Source: Bos javanicus
Taxonomy: Eukaryota; Chordata; Mammalia; Artiodactyla; Bovidae
Length of the DNA: 64,000 nucleotides
NCBI RefSeq assembly: GCF_032452875.1
Contig: NC_083880.1
Span: 52,588,829 to 52,652,828, forward strand
Reading direction: 5' to 3'
The translations under genes were made by a program, and so were the position numbers. Below, piece by piece: positions 22,433 through 33,745 of the stretch; position 1 is the first letter of the stretch, and each line of letters begins with the position of its first letter. Under the pieces are notes generated by a model. The model made no database searches. It was not told the origin of the DNA and saw only the letters and a program-made list of their open reading frames with translations.

Positions 22433-23650
22433 CAGTTCAGTTCAGTTGCTCAGTTGTGTCCAACTCTTTGCAACCCCATGGACTGCAGCACGCCAGGCTT
22501 CCCTGTCCATCACCAACTCCTGAAGCTTGCTCAAACCCATGTCCATCAATTCGGTAATGCCATCCAGCCATCTCATCCTCTGTCGTCCCCTTCTCCTCCT
22601 GCCCTCAATCTTTCCCAGCATCAAGGTCTTTTCAAATGAGTCAGCTGTCCACATCAGGTGGCCAAAGTATTGGAGGTTCAGCTTCAGCATCAGGCCCTCC
22701 AATGAACACTCAGGACTGATGTCCTTTAGAATGGACTGGTTGGATCTCCTTGGAGTCCGAGGGACTCTCAAGAGTCTTCTCCGACACCACAGTTCAAAAG
22801 CATCAATTCTTCGGTGCTCAGCCTTCTTTATAGTCCAACTCTCACATCCATACATGACTACTGGAAAAACCATAGCCTTGACTAGACGGACCTTTGTTGG
22901 CAAAGTAATGTCTCTGCTTTTTAATATGCTGTCTAGTTTGGTCGTAACTTTCCTTCCAAGGAGCAAGCATCTTTTAATTCCATGGCTGTAATCACCATCT
23001 GCAGTGATTTCAGAGCCCAGAAAAATAAAGTCAGCCACTGTTTCCACTGTTTCCCTATCTATTTGCCATGAAGTGATAGGCCCGGATGCCATGATCTTAG
23101 TTTTCTGAATGTTGAGCTTTAAGCCAGCTTTTTCACTCTCCTCTTTCACTTTCATCAAGAGGTTCTTTAGTTCTTCTTCACTTTCTGCCATAAGGGTGGT
23201 GTCATTTTCATATCTGAGGTTATTGATATTTCTCCCGGCAATCTTGATTCCAGCTTGTGCTTCTTCCAGCCCAGAGTTTCTCATGATGTACCCTGCACAG
23301 AAGTTAAATAATCAGGATGACAAAATACAGCCTTGACGTACTCCTTTTCCTATTTGGACCCAGTCTGTTGTTCCATGTCCAGTTCTAACTGTTGCTTCCT
23401 TATCTGTATACAGGTTACTCAAGAGGCAGGTCAGGTGGTCTGGTATTCCCATATCTTTCAGAATTTTCCACAGTTTATTGTGATCCACACAGTCAAAGGC
23501 TTTGGCATAGTCAATAAAGCAGAAATAGATGTTTTTCTGGAACTCTCTTGCTTTTTCGATGATCTAGATGATGTTAGCAATTTGATCGCTGATTCTTCTG
23601 CCTTTTCTAAAACCAGTTTGAACATCTGAAAGTTCATGGTTCACATATTC
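22433..23650 (-). mobile_element. BovB LINE 3' segment (part of an inverted element)
   Basis: The reverse BovB runs from the CAGTTCAGTTCAG tail to the RT fingers/palm region. A 280-codon frame at 22442-23284 keeps the thumb and C-terminal part (MASGPITSWQIDRETVETV, KIEGRRRRGRQRMRWLDGI). The catalytic box reads YEND instead of YADD near 23215. At 23650 the match stops, and BovB 5' sequence follows in the opposite orientation. Confidence 0.9.
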
Positions 23651-23660
23651 AAAAAAAAAA

Positions 23661-24622
23661 TACCCCACATCCAAGGGCAAAGGATAAGCCCCAGCAAGAT
23701 GGTAGGAGGGGCAAAATTGCATTTAGATTCAAACCCCATAGCCATCAGAGATGCTCAGAGGGCTCAAACAAAACCGTGTGCACACCAGGAGACCCTATAG
23801 AGACTGAGCCAGACCTGCCTTTGAGTGTTTGAGTGTCTCCTGTGGAGGTATGGGTCAGCAGTGGCCTGCCTCAGAGGCAGGAGCTCTGGGTACAGCAGAC
23901 CTGGGTATGGCATAAGCCCTCTTGGAGGAGGTTGCCATTAACCCCACCATAGAGGTGCCAGAACATACAAAAGACTGGGGAAACAGACTCTTGGAGGGCA
24001 CAAACAAAACCTTGTATGCACCAGGACCCAGGAGAAAGGAGCAGTGACCGCACAAGAGACTGAACCAGACTTGCCAGTGAGTGTCCAGGAGTCTCCAGCA
24101 GAGGTGTGGGTCGGCAGTGGCCTGCTACAGGGTCGGAGCGCTGAGTGTGGCAGTGCCTGCACAGCACCTTTTGAAGGAGGTTGCCATTATTTTCATTACC
24201 TCCATACTTTCATTACCTTCATCACCATAGTTTGGCTTCAGGTCAAACAACAGGGAGGGAACACAGCTCCGCCCATCAACAGAAAGTTGGATTAAAGTTT
24301 TACTGAGCACGGCCCCGCCCATCAGAACAAGACCCAGTTTCCCCCACAGTTAGTCTCTCCCAACAGGAAGCTTCCATAAGCCTCTTATCCTTATCCATCA
24401 GAGGGCAGACAGAATGAAAACCACAATCACAGAAAACTACTCAGACAGATCACATGAACCACAGCCTTGTCTGACTCAATGAAACTATGAGCCATGCCAT
24501 GTAGGGCTACTCAAGATGGACGGGTCATGGGAGAGAGTTCTGACGTGGTCCACTGGAGAAGGAAATGACAAGCTACTTCAGTATTCTTGCCTTGAGAACC
24601 CCATGAACAGTATGAAAAAGTG
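23661..24622 (+). mobile_element. BovB 5' untranslated/leader segment, inverted
   Basis: GC-rich sequence that I recognise as the BovB 5' leader ('gggcaaaggataagccccagcaagatggtaggag' to 'cttgagaaccccatgaacagtatg'). It is plus-oriented, opposite to the adjoining 3' segment. It contains an imperfect internal duplication: 'gtgtgcacaccagga' to 'gggtcagcagtggcctg' at about 23780-23865 recurs at about 24015-24125. That it is BovB is from memory; the orientation switch is seen directly. Confidence 0.7.
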
Positions 24623-24639
24623 AAAACGACTCTAGTCAT

Positions 24640-24960
24640 CTCTATATATTTTTTTATTAATTCAAGAAACTTTTGATGCACTCATTGGTACTTGGGGGTA
24701 TATGATAATATCACCTGCAAATTAAAAGAATTTTGTATTTTTTACATAAAATGTATAAGTTTATTTTTCTTTACTTATTGCGTTAGGTAGAAATTTGAAA
24801 ATAAAGTTGAAAAGTGCTGGGATGGGCATTCCATATTGCTCTTGATTTTTACTAACACGGGCTTTATTGTTTAGTATCTAATGTAACATTTGTTTTTTAA
24901 TTTATAGGTTCATAATTTTTAGGTAATTCACTCCTATTTCTTTTTGCTTGCTTTAAAATT
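24640..24960 (-). repeat. Old L1M fragment, right half
   Basis: The reverse L1 continues ('tatgataatatcacctgcaaatt', 'gggatgggcattccatattgctcttgat'). It fits the order expected after 22140-22421, so the BovB landed in this L1. Confidence 0.55.
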
Positions 24961-24996
24961 TATATTATTTTAAAATATATAAAATTTATATTATAT

Positions 24997-25330
24997 CTGT
25001 GATTGTGGTTTTCATTCTGTCTGCCCTCTGATGGATAAGGATAAGAGGCTTATGGAAGCTTCCTGATGGGAGAGACTAACTGTGGGGGAAACTGGGTCTT
25101 GTTCTGATGGGCGGGGCCGTGCTCAGTAAAACTTTAATCCAACTCTCTGTTGATGGGCGGAGCTGTGTTCCCTCCCTGTTGTTTGACCTGAGGCCAAACT
25201 ATGGTGAAGGTAATGAAGGTATGGAGGTAATGAAGATAATGGCAACCTCCTTCAAAATGTGCTGTGCAGGCACTGCCACACTCAGCGCCCCTGACCATGT
25301 AGCAGGCCACTGCCGACCCACACCTCTGCT
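24997..25330 (-). repeat. Isolated BovB 5' leader fragment, inverted repeat partner of 24097-24432
   Basis: Its reverse complement matches 24097-24432 with only about ten differences over 335 bp, including the same unusual extra 'cattaccttca' unit. It lacks any BovB 3' end. Right of it is an AT dinucleotide run. Confidence 0.85.
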
Positions 25331-25353
25331 TATTGGGAAACATATTGTATATA

Positions 25354-25359
25354 AAATAG

Positions 25360-25390
<31 letters not shown>

Positions 25391-25396
25391 ATATGT
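25354..25396. repeat. (TA)n/(ATGT)n simple repeat
   Basis: An alternating AT tract followed by GTATGTATATATG. Confidence 0.9.
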
Positions 25397-25689
25397 CTGA
25401 TCATAATGAAAAGAAAATTAACTAGCGTATATTCACTACCTCGTTTAAGAAACAGAATACCACCTGGTTTTCATAACACCTTGGATAAGCCCCTCCTAAT
25501 CCACAGAAATTGTGAAATAACAAATGTTTGTTTTTTTAGTAAAAATTTCGGGATACCTTTCTTACTCAGCAATAGATAACTAATACAAACTCAAAGACAT
25601 GAGCAGGAAAGAAACTATTAATTTATGAGTAGAAATTAAGGATGTAGAAAATAGAGATACATAAGACAAAGGCCTGAAAGGTGAATGTT

Positions 25690-26150
25690 TACAGTAGCTT
25701 TGTTCATCATAGTCCTCAGCTGGAAACAACCCAAATATTCATGGACTGGTGAATAGATAACAAACTATGGTACATCCATACAACAGGATATTACCCAGCA
25801 ATAAAGGGACAAACTATTTGATACATACAACAACATGGATGAATCTCATTGACACTGTGCTAAATGAAAGAGGCCAGGCACAAAAAGCTACAGAGTGCAT
25901 GAATTTATTCATAGGATATTATGGAAAAGGCAAAAATTTAGGGTCAGAAATCAGATCACTGCTGGTCAAGGGCTGGAAGTAAGGAGAGATTTCTTGCAAA
26001 GGGGGCATCGGGGAACTTTCTAGGTGATAGAAGTTGTGGTGATAGTTACTTGACTCTATATATTTGTCAAAACTTATCAAACTGTATACTTTAAAAAAGT
26101 GAGGTTTACAATATGTAAATTATGTCCTGCTCAACGTGAATTAAAAAAAA
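25690..26150 (+). repeat. L1 3' end fragment (L1MB/MC-like)
   Basis: Typical L1 3' order: 'ggaaacaacccaaatattcatggac', 'ggtacatccatacaac', 'aacatggatgaatctca' and 'gtcaaaacttatcaaactgta'. Confidence 0.75.
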
Positions 26151-26402
26151 GACATGCCAGAGAATCAACAAAGCCAGTTGTTTCTTTAATAAAATAACTA
26201 AAAGAGACAAACCTTCAATGTAAATGAAAGAGGAAAAAAATTACACTATCATGCAAAAGGGAATATAACTTCAGATACATGAGTGATTAAAAAAAAAAAA
26301 GAAACCATGTTATTTAACTTTAAGCCAATATATTTTAAAATGTAAGTTGAAATGGAAAGTTCAGGAGACTGATTACATGTGAGAATTATGTGGGTAATAC
26401 AA

Positions 26403-26878
26403 TTACTTTGCCAACAAAGGTCCGTCTAGTCAAGGCTATGGTTTTTCCAGTGGTCATGTATGGATGTGAGAGTTGGACTGTGAAGAAAGCTGAGTGCCAA
26501 AGAATTGATGCTTTTGAACTGTGGTGTTGGAGAAGACTCTTGAGAGTCCCTTGGACTCCAAGGAGATCCAACCAGTCCATTCTAAAGGAGATCAGCCCTG
26601 GGATTTCTTTGGAAGGAATGATGCTAAAGCTGAAACTCCAGTACTTTAGCCACCTCATGCAAAAAGTTGACTCATTGGAAAAGACTCTGATGCTGGGAGG
26701 AATTGGGGGCAGGAGGAGAAAGGGACAGCAGAGGATGAGATGGCTGGATGGCATCACTGACTCTATGGACGGGAGTTTGAGTGAACTCCAGGAGTTGGTG
26801 ATGGACAGGGAGGCCTGGCATGCTGCAATTCATGGGGTCACAAAGAGTCAAACACAACTGAGAGACTGAACTGAACTG
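26403..26878 (+). mobile_element. BovB LINE 3' end
   Basis: Sense BovB from the 'attactttgccaacaaaggtccg' point to the CTGAACTGAACTGAA tail. A 159-codon frame covers the C-terminal domain (VVMYGCESWTVKKAECQRID, LKLQYFSHLM). AATACAA at 26396-26402 and 26879-26885 may be the target duplication. Confidence 0.92.
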
Positions 26879-26999
26879 AATACAACTGGGGAGAAGCAGA
26901 TGGAGGACTTTAGTGTGCATGTAACTTTTTATTCTTAAACTTAGTAGTAGGTGAGTGGGCTCATTCTTTATACCTTTCTAAATATCTGAAATTTTTAAC

Positions 27000-27915
27000 A
27001 GTTATGTTTAGAAGAAGTATCAATACGAGGCTTCTCTGTACTGGAGAGTGACAATGGCTTGAGAATATAGGACAAAGTGGACTAACTCATAATCCTTGAG
27101 TGCTGCCTATGTGAATCCTAGAGCAGAACTTACAAGGTATTTTAAAGAATTATTTAGGCTAATTAATTAATGTACACCAGCAATGTACACCCTGGCTGCA
27201 TATTAAGATCCCCTGGGGAACTGGATCCAATGTCTGCTGCTGTGCATCAAATTACCATACAACTATCTCTTGGTTTCTGCAGGTCAGGAACCTGGGTTTG
27301 GTTTATTTGGATCCTTTAGTCTCATCTGTAGGGCTGGTGGGGAGGATCTGATTCCAGATTCACTAACATAGTTATTGGCAAGATTTAGTTCCTTGTGGGC
27401 TGTTGGACTGAGGGTCTCAGTTCCTTGCTGGCTCCTGTCCAAAGGTCACATCAGTTACTTGCCAGTGGGCTTCTCCAGTCTGGCAGATTGCTTCGTCAAA
27501 TCATGTGAGCCAAGAAGGGAATCAAGAGAGAATGCCAGATGAAAGTCATGGTTTTTTATAAGCTAGTCCTGTAAGTGACAGTTTGTTATTTTGGTTATAT
27601 TCTATTTGTTAAAAGCAAGCCACAAAGTCTAGCCTTTACTCAAGTGAGGGGATTATACAAAGGCATGATATCAGGAAAGGGGGATCACTGGGGGCAATCT
27701 GAGATGCCTGCCTACCATAGGAGCATTTAACATAGGAGTAAAATTTCATCACCATAAAATTTCAGCAAATTCACAGGTCCAGTCCACATTCAAGAGAAGG
27801 AAATTCTACACAAGTGTGGGTTATTGGGGGTCATTTTAGGGTTCTGTCAACCAAAGATAGATGAAGACTTCCTAGACTGGACACAAAAAGCATGAATCAT
27901 TAAAAAAAGTAATTA
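27000..27915. other. TMC2 intron, unassigned
   Basis: No gene recognised. A segment near 27040-27095 (a 'gagagtgacaatggcttgagaatataggacaaagtgg' type) recurs near 29436-29490, so an unnamed repeat is probably present. Confidence 0.5.
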
Positions 27916-27921
27916 ATCTGT

Positions 27922-28250
27922 GGCTTCCCTGGTGGTTCAGTGGTTAAGAATTCACCTTGCAATACAAGGACACTGGTTCGATCCCCGGTCTGGGAAGATC
28001 CTACACACTTCGCGGCAATTGAGCCCATGTGCCACAACTAATGAGCTTGTACTCTGGAGGCCACAAGCGGCAACTACTGAAGCCATGCACCACAACTACT
28101 AAAGCCCGCGTGCCTAGAGCCTAAGCCCTGCAACAATGGAAGTCATCACAATGAGAAGCCCTTGCACGGCAACTAGAGTCGCCCCGGCTCGCAGCAACTA
28201 GAGAAGGCCCACGTGTAGCAACGAAGACCCAGCACAGTCAAAAAAAATAA
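27922..28250 (+). mobile_element. CHR-2 type tRNA-derived SINE, near full length
   Basis: It starts with the tRNA-like head ('ggcttccctggtggttcagtggttaagaa', 'ggttcgatccccggtctggg'), then the 'ccacaactactaaagcccgcg' repeats, and ends in an AAAAAAATAAAT tail. Confidence 0.9.
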
Positions 28251-28320
28251 ATTGGTATTTTTTCAAGTGATAATTTGAACTTCATAAAAATTACAACTTC
28301 CTGCTCTTTGGGAAACACCA

Positions 28321-28787
28321 TTCAGTTCAGTTCAGTTCAGTCACTCAGTCGTGTTGGACTCTTTGCGACCCCATGAACCACAGCACGCCAGGCCTCCCTG
28401 TCCATCACTAACTCCCAAAGTCCACCCAAACCCATGTCCATTGAGTCAGTGATACCATCCAACCATCTCATCCTCTGTCGTCCCCTTCTCTTCCTGCCCT
28501 CATTCTTTCCCAGCATCAGGGTTTTTCAAATGAGTCAGCTCTTCACATCAGGTGGCCAAAGTATTGGAGTTTCAGCTTCAACATCAGACCTTCCAATGAA
28601 CACCCAACACTGATCTCCTTTAAGATGGACTGGTTGGATCTCCTTTCAGTCCAAGGGACTCTCAAGAGTCTTCTCCAACACCACAGTTCAAAAGCATCAA
28701 TTCTTCAGTGCTCAGCTTTCTTTATAGTCCAGCTCTCACATCCATACATGACTACTAGAAAAACCATAGCTTTGACTAGACAGACCC
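28321..28787 (-). mobile_element. BovB LINE 3' end
   Basis: Reverse BovB, 5' truncated, with a (TTCAG)n tail at 28321-28340. It ends near 'gactagacagacc'. Confidence 0.92.
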
Positions 28788-28789
28788 AC

Positions 28790-30446
28790 TACCCTAATTG
28801 AGGGCATTTTGAGATACCCTATATTCTCAACTGTGGTTGTCCAACCCATCATCAAGTCCTCTCTGTTCTATTCTTTCCCTGTCTCTCTCTCTTTCTTCTT
28901 TCCTCCATCTTATTCCAATACAGCTTCATAAACACCTGCCAATGAAATCAAGGTACTCTTGCCTGGACAGTTAAGGTCTTGCCTTCTTCACTGAAAGCAC
29001 CAATCACTAAATTTTCATTTTTTTCAAACAAACGTCCACTGGATATTAATTTATATAAATTATACAAGATGTAAGGTTTTCTTTGAGAAGAAAAAATCCT
29101 CAGTATTTTTAAAATTATTCAACTTCCGTAACACACAGCCTTCTTGGACCATTGTATAGCAAAACTCTAGGGATGTCTTATAGGTTTACAGCATTTAAAT
29201 GTACTCTCTTCTTATGGAAGTAAAGTCGTTTGGAATCAAAAACTCCCAAGAAAAAAGCAAAGAGTCTGAGAAGATAAAATTCCTCACTGACTACTGCAGA
29301 AAACTCTTACTTCCTAGGTTATGGAAAGGAGAAGTGAAACTTCTGACAATATTTTCCACTTGAAGAGACCCAGATTTGTTTCAAGAACATCTGCATACAT
29401 TTGCCAGAAGGTTAAAATCCTTTTCTTTGTATGCGAGAGTGACAATGGCTTAAGGCTATAGGACAAAGTGGATTGACTCATAATCCTTGATTTTCAGGTG
29501 TGCACTCTTTAGGTAATGTAGAAAAGAATTCAATGATTTTGTAAGTAATATTAACACTCCTTTGCTACCAAGTATTAATACTATTATAATAGATCCTCAA
29601 CCTTTTCTAACTAATTTAATTCACATTCTGTGTAAGTCTTTTAATTTCATGAAAAATAGATATTCAGGAATGTTTCCCAAGGATGTGACTACAGATAGAA
29701 TTGACTCTAATATTCTCATGGAATTATTTGTAATAAAGTAGGAATCAGTAATCTATCATAGAGCCGATTAATAAATCTGGAAGGAAAAACTACTAAATTC
29801 ATAAATATCATTACCCTCTAAGCTGTAGAGGTAAATCCGCTGCTGTGCCCAGCACTAGTGCCAGGAGGTTCAGACAGGACTATAGCAATTACTGTGCTGA
29901 GTGCTAGTGGGCCACAGTCACCCCTGGAAAGGGACCCAGGACAGCACTCTGGAAACCTGGCATCTCATTCACCACAAGTTTATCATGTAGATTTGCACAG
30001 GTCATTTGTTCGTTTTTTGTCTCTCTATTACTCATTTATAGGTAAGGATCTATCTACATCCATAATAAGATTGTATATGGGAGAATAGTGAGGAGCGCTA
30101 TTCAAATGCAGGGTTTCTTTGGGGTAATAAATTATAATGTAATGCGAACTCTCTCTCTCTCTTTTTTTCAGGGTAAAAGAAAACACCTCACTGAAGTATT
30201 AATTCTTGACTAATCTCAAAGTAAAATAAAAGGTAGAAAAATGTAGGGTCCACATATTCATTCAGACATGCAAACATTCTGGTTCCATTCTTCATACTGG
30301 GTTCTCTGGGCAATTGATGTGAGCATCGAATTAAAAACAAATGATGGATTCTTTGTAAAACAGAGTATTTGTTTCATATAAATGAAGATGGTAGTCATGA
30401 TAAGCCTCATAACACTATCCAAAGTTATAGGCAGTTCTTTTCTTAC
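28790..30446. other. TMC2 intron, unassigned
   Basis: AT-rich intron beside w5. It has a CT run near 30148-30160 and no recognised gene. The 29436-29490 segment resembles 27040-27095. Confidence 0.5.
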
Positions 30447-30553
30447 CTCTGGGATTATGACTAGACCAAATATTAAGCCAAAGAGGACAAGGTTAACTCC
30501 ATACATCCATCGGAGGAAGATGAAATATGATGCCACTGAAGAACCAAAGTGAC
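30447..30553 (-). CDS. TMC2: TMC2 coding exon w5: TM1
   Basis: This exon is 107 bp: 2 bases finishing Ser, then 35 codons ending in Pro-Glu at a phase-0 boundary. The acceptor AG is at 30554-30555 and the donor GTAAGA starts at 30446. It encodes HFGSSVASYFIFLRWMYGV and the hydrophobic NLVLFGLIFGLVIIPE, the first membrane helix. Only 341 bp of intron separates it from w4, by far the shortest intron in the window. Confidence 0.97.
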
Positions 30554-30894
30554 CTGAAGAGAAGACGATGGTGGGTGTAAGTGTTACAGAAGGAGAATGG
30601 TAACGTTGCCAAGCACTGTATGTGTGTGATGGGTACAATTTGCGTGTCAGTCTGTGTAACACATATCTCTTCTTTTTTTCCCAAATAAAAAGGGCTTAAC
30701 CGATCTGCCTAAGTTCCTACAATCAGAAAGTGAAGAAGCACAATTTAAATTCTGGTCTAACTAGTCCAAAGCCCATTCCTTTTTCTAATACAACAGAACC
30801 TATGATAAACTAACCCGTTGGTCCAGGACACAGTCCAAACCCTTGGAAAACCCTTTAGCAAACCAACTAAAAACAGGGACACCAAAATACTCAC

Positions 30895-30976
30895 TTTCAA
30901 TGTCCTTGATCTTCATTTCCCAGGGGATACACTGAGTCTTGAAATTATGAAAGTCTCTTTTAAACTTGACCCATTT
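30895..30976 (-). CDS. TMC2: TMC2 coding exon w4: cytosolic segment before TM1
   Basis: This exon is 82 bp: 27 codons plus the first base of a split Ser codon. The acceptor AG is at 30977-30978 and the donor GTGAGT starts at 30894. It encodes KWVKFKRDFHNFKTQCIPW and then EMKIKDIE, a very conserved cytosolic run that leads into TM1. The frame stays open for about 30 more residues inside the following intron, but the donor and the phase match to w5 show that the exon ends here. Confidence 0.97.
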
Positions 30977-30999
30977 CTGAAATGAAACAGACAACACCC

Positions 31000-32240
31000 T
31001 CAGTTCCTTAACATGCTGCTTTGGGGCTTGGAGGTGCATGTGGATGTTGACATGTCAACACGAGGTCAACAGGTGAGTGAGGCTGTCACGCTGGAGCTGT
31101 TGAGACCAGGCTGTCTGAGGTGGAGGCTCACATCATCACTTTCAAAGCTAGGTGTGAGTGAGAGAGAAGCCAGGGCAACACAATGTCTTGCAATTTTCTA
31201 TAATGCTGGTAAAATTTCAGGTTTGGACAGTTTACATATGAACTTAGAAAGTCTATGTATAATTTCTGATTTGGGGAATCAAATTGGTTTAGCAAACTCT
31301 TATGTAACTTCCTTCATCTAAAACCAAAAATTCAAGGGAAAAAAAAATCTCACACCTACAATTGGCAGACGGTCGAGTGCCTTAATCTCATAGAAACTGT
31401 TGCTAAACTATAAGACTGAAGGCAGTGCTAAAAGAGATCTCAGCCCCAGGTGTCCCATTTTTCTTCCAGTGAGATGGCAGCCTGTGTTTTTTTTTTTTTA
31501 ACCCCACTAACATTAGTTAGGAAGGCATTATGCACCTTTCCAGGGTCTACTCCAGCTCCAACACTCACTTTTTACCAATCAGAAACCTGAGCAGCTGTCT
31601 GCTGGCTGCATGAAAATCTGTCAACTCTTTCAGGGGATGCTCTTCAACAGTCCTATCCCCTGAAAATAAATCCATTTAGAATTTTTTTTAAAAACTTGTA
31701 GAAAATAGCAGGCAAAGATAAAGTAAAGAGAAAATTCTAAGATCAGTTTCTATTGTTACAAAGGTCTCAGAAGAACTTGTTCATGAAGGAAATGAGATTT
31801 TCATTTGTAAATTCACTAAAGCATAAAAGGGAAAATTTATCTGAAGGAACCAGATGGACTTCCAGATGTAAAGGCTTTAACTATATAGTTATTGGATAAT
31901 TACTATATAAGGAAGGAAACCACCTGTCAGAAGGGAGATGGTCACAGATGCCAAGGAGAAGAGGGACCCATCAGCAAAGGACAGGTTCATAATAATGGCA
32001 AAGATCTTCTTAAGATGAGCAGGGATGTGGAGACACTGGCTACCCCAATCCCATTGCTTCTTCTACCTTTCCTAGTTCTGATTCTGTGCTTGAAAACCAT
32101 CTTTGGTTTATTTGGCTTCTTATGTAGGTCTGTCTATAAGGAAAGCATTTGCCCATCACCTGGGCTGTGAATATTTGATTTCTATGGCAGTAATTTTTTT
32201 CACTGCAAATTAGTAGATTGGAATTGGAATAATAATTCAT
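31000..32240. other. TMC2 intron between w3 and w4, unassigned part
   Basis: No gene or nameable repeat. There is a T tract near 31488-31499. Confidence 0.5.
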
Positions 32241-32242
32241 GT

Positions 32243-32429
32243 GTACATGTTAAGTCATGTCTGACAACCCCATGGACGGTAGCCCACCAGGCTCTGTCCA
32301 TGGAATTTCCCAGGCAAGAATACTGGAGTGGGTTGCCATTTCCTACTTCAGGGGATCTTCCTGACCCAGGGATTGAACCTGCATCTCCTCCAGTGGATTC
32401 TTTACCACCGAGCCACTTGGGAAGCCTGG
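32243..32429 (-). mobile_element. Bov-tA SINE
   Basis: A reverse copy from 'taagtcatgtctgac' to 'gagccacttgggaagcc'. It faces the plus copy 30 bp away. Confidence 0.9.
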
Positions 32430-32459
32430 GATTATTGTTTAGCTTCCCATAAAACTGTA

Positions 32460-32659
32460 TTGGGATTCCCTGGTGGCTCAGATGGTAAAGAATCTGCCTG
32501 CAGTGTGGGAGACCTGGGTTGGGAAGATCCTGGAGGAGGGCATGGTAACCCACTCCAGTATTCTTGCCTGGAGAATCTCATGGACAGAGGAGCCTGGCAG
32601 GCTACAGTCCATGGGGTCGCAAAGAGTCAGACACGACTGAGCAACTAAGCATAGCACAT
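32460..32659 (+). mobile_element. Bov-tA SINE
   Basis: A sense copy from 'gggattccctggtggctcag' to 'cacgactgagcaactaagc'. The repeat AACTGTA at 32453-32459 and 32660-32666 is the likely target duplication. Confidence 0.92.
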
Positions 32660-33407
32660 AACTGTACTATCAAAAATAAAAGACACTGTTATGGACTTCA
32701 AATTTTTCAGTTCTTGCATTGGTTATTCCTCCTTGTAAATTAGTAATCTGGTATCTGATTTTACATATTTGTCTCATAAGCTTTGTTAATGTAAGTCCTT
32801 CCCTGAGAGACAGATCCTCTGTCAGGGTGCTGATAAAATCAGTATAAAATATAGCTTTGCGAGGCTAAGGATCAATGGAGTAATGCATGTTGCCAAGTGA
32901 GGCCCTTGGAGACACAGTCTGCCAGTCTGGTCACTTGGCAACCACTTGCAGCCCCTCAAGGCTGAGGGCATCTCAGCCTAAAAGTGATGCCTGGAGGTGG
33001 GGGGCGTAGGCAGAGAGAGGTCTGGGAGAAGCTCAGCATTGAAACTCTTATTCTTCATTGATTTAGAGCATCAGAAAACTGAGCTTGGGCGTGGGTGGGA
33101 GAAGACCTCAACTCCCCCAGAACTGTGTGACATGGTAGCTGCCCCTTTGGACAGGGTTCCTGGCTGTGTGTGTCATCTTGCTCTTCAGCTGTATATAGGA
33201 GAAAAGATTTCAAACAGCAGTCAAATGAGACACGGCACATCCTGCCTGTGGATGATACCTGAGTCTGAATAACCAAAAACAACCAGTGAAGCCTGAGAAA
33301 TAGTGTGAAAAACAAGGAAAAAGAGATCCCTTTCTTTCAGGTTTTTAGAAAGTATTTCCTCCAGGATACATAATTAAATTTTGAGAGATGGTTCAATATT
33401 CTTGCTT

Positions 33408-33528
33408 GCCCATGTGCTTAGTCACTCAGCCATGTCCAACTCTTTGTGACCCCATAGACTGTAGCCCTCCAAGCTTCTCTGTCCATGAGATTTCCCAGGC
33501 GAGAATACTAGAGTGGGTTACCATTTTC
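33408..33528 (-). mobile_element. BovA SINE fragment
   Basis: Reverse BovA words 'gtcactcagccatgtccaactctttgtgacccc' to 'gagtgggttaccatttt'. Confidence 0.85.
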
Positions 33529-33630
33529 TATGCCATCAATATTAGCAGGATACAAGAAACATGGCTTCTAAAGTACAGGATGGCAATTAGAGTTTTAAAA
33601 AAGAATATGGGGTATGTGTGTGGGGGGCAG

Positions 33631-33745
33631 AATTCCCTGGCAGCCCAGTGGTTTAGGACTCTGCATTTTCACTGCTGAGGGAATGGGTTCAATCCTTGGT
33701 CCAGGGAACTAAGATCCCACAAGCCTTGTGGCTGGAAAATAAAAG
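33631..33745 (+). mobile_element. CHR-type SINE
   Basis: The tRNA-derived head 'aattccctggcagcccagtggttt' and 'gttcaatccttggtccagggaactaagatcccac' are followed by an A-rich tail. Confidence 0.8.

Noticed and set aside
22442..23284. 280-codon minus-strand ORF, the longest in the window
   Set aside because: It is the C-terminal part of a BovB reverse transcriptase with a damaged catalytic box and no start context. It belongs to a dead LINE.
28321..28345. (TTCAG)n short tandem repeats as microsatellites or satellite DNA
   Set aside because: These are the 3' tails of BovB copies and recur at every BovB 3' end in the window.
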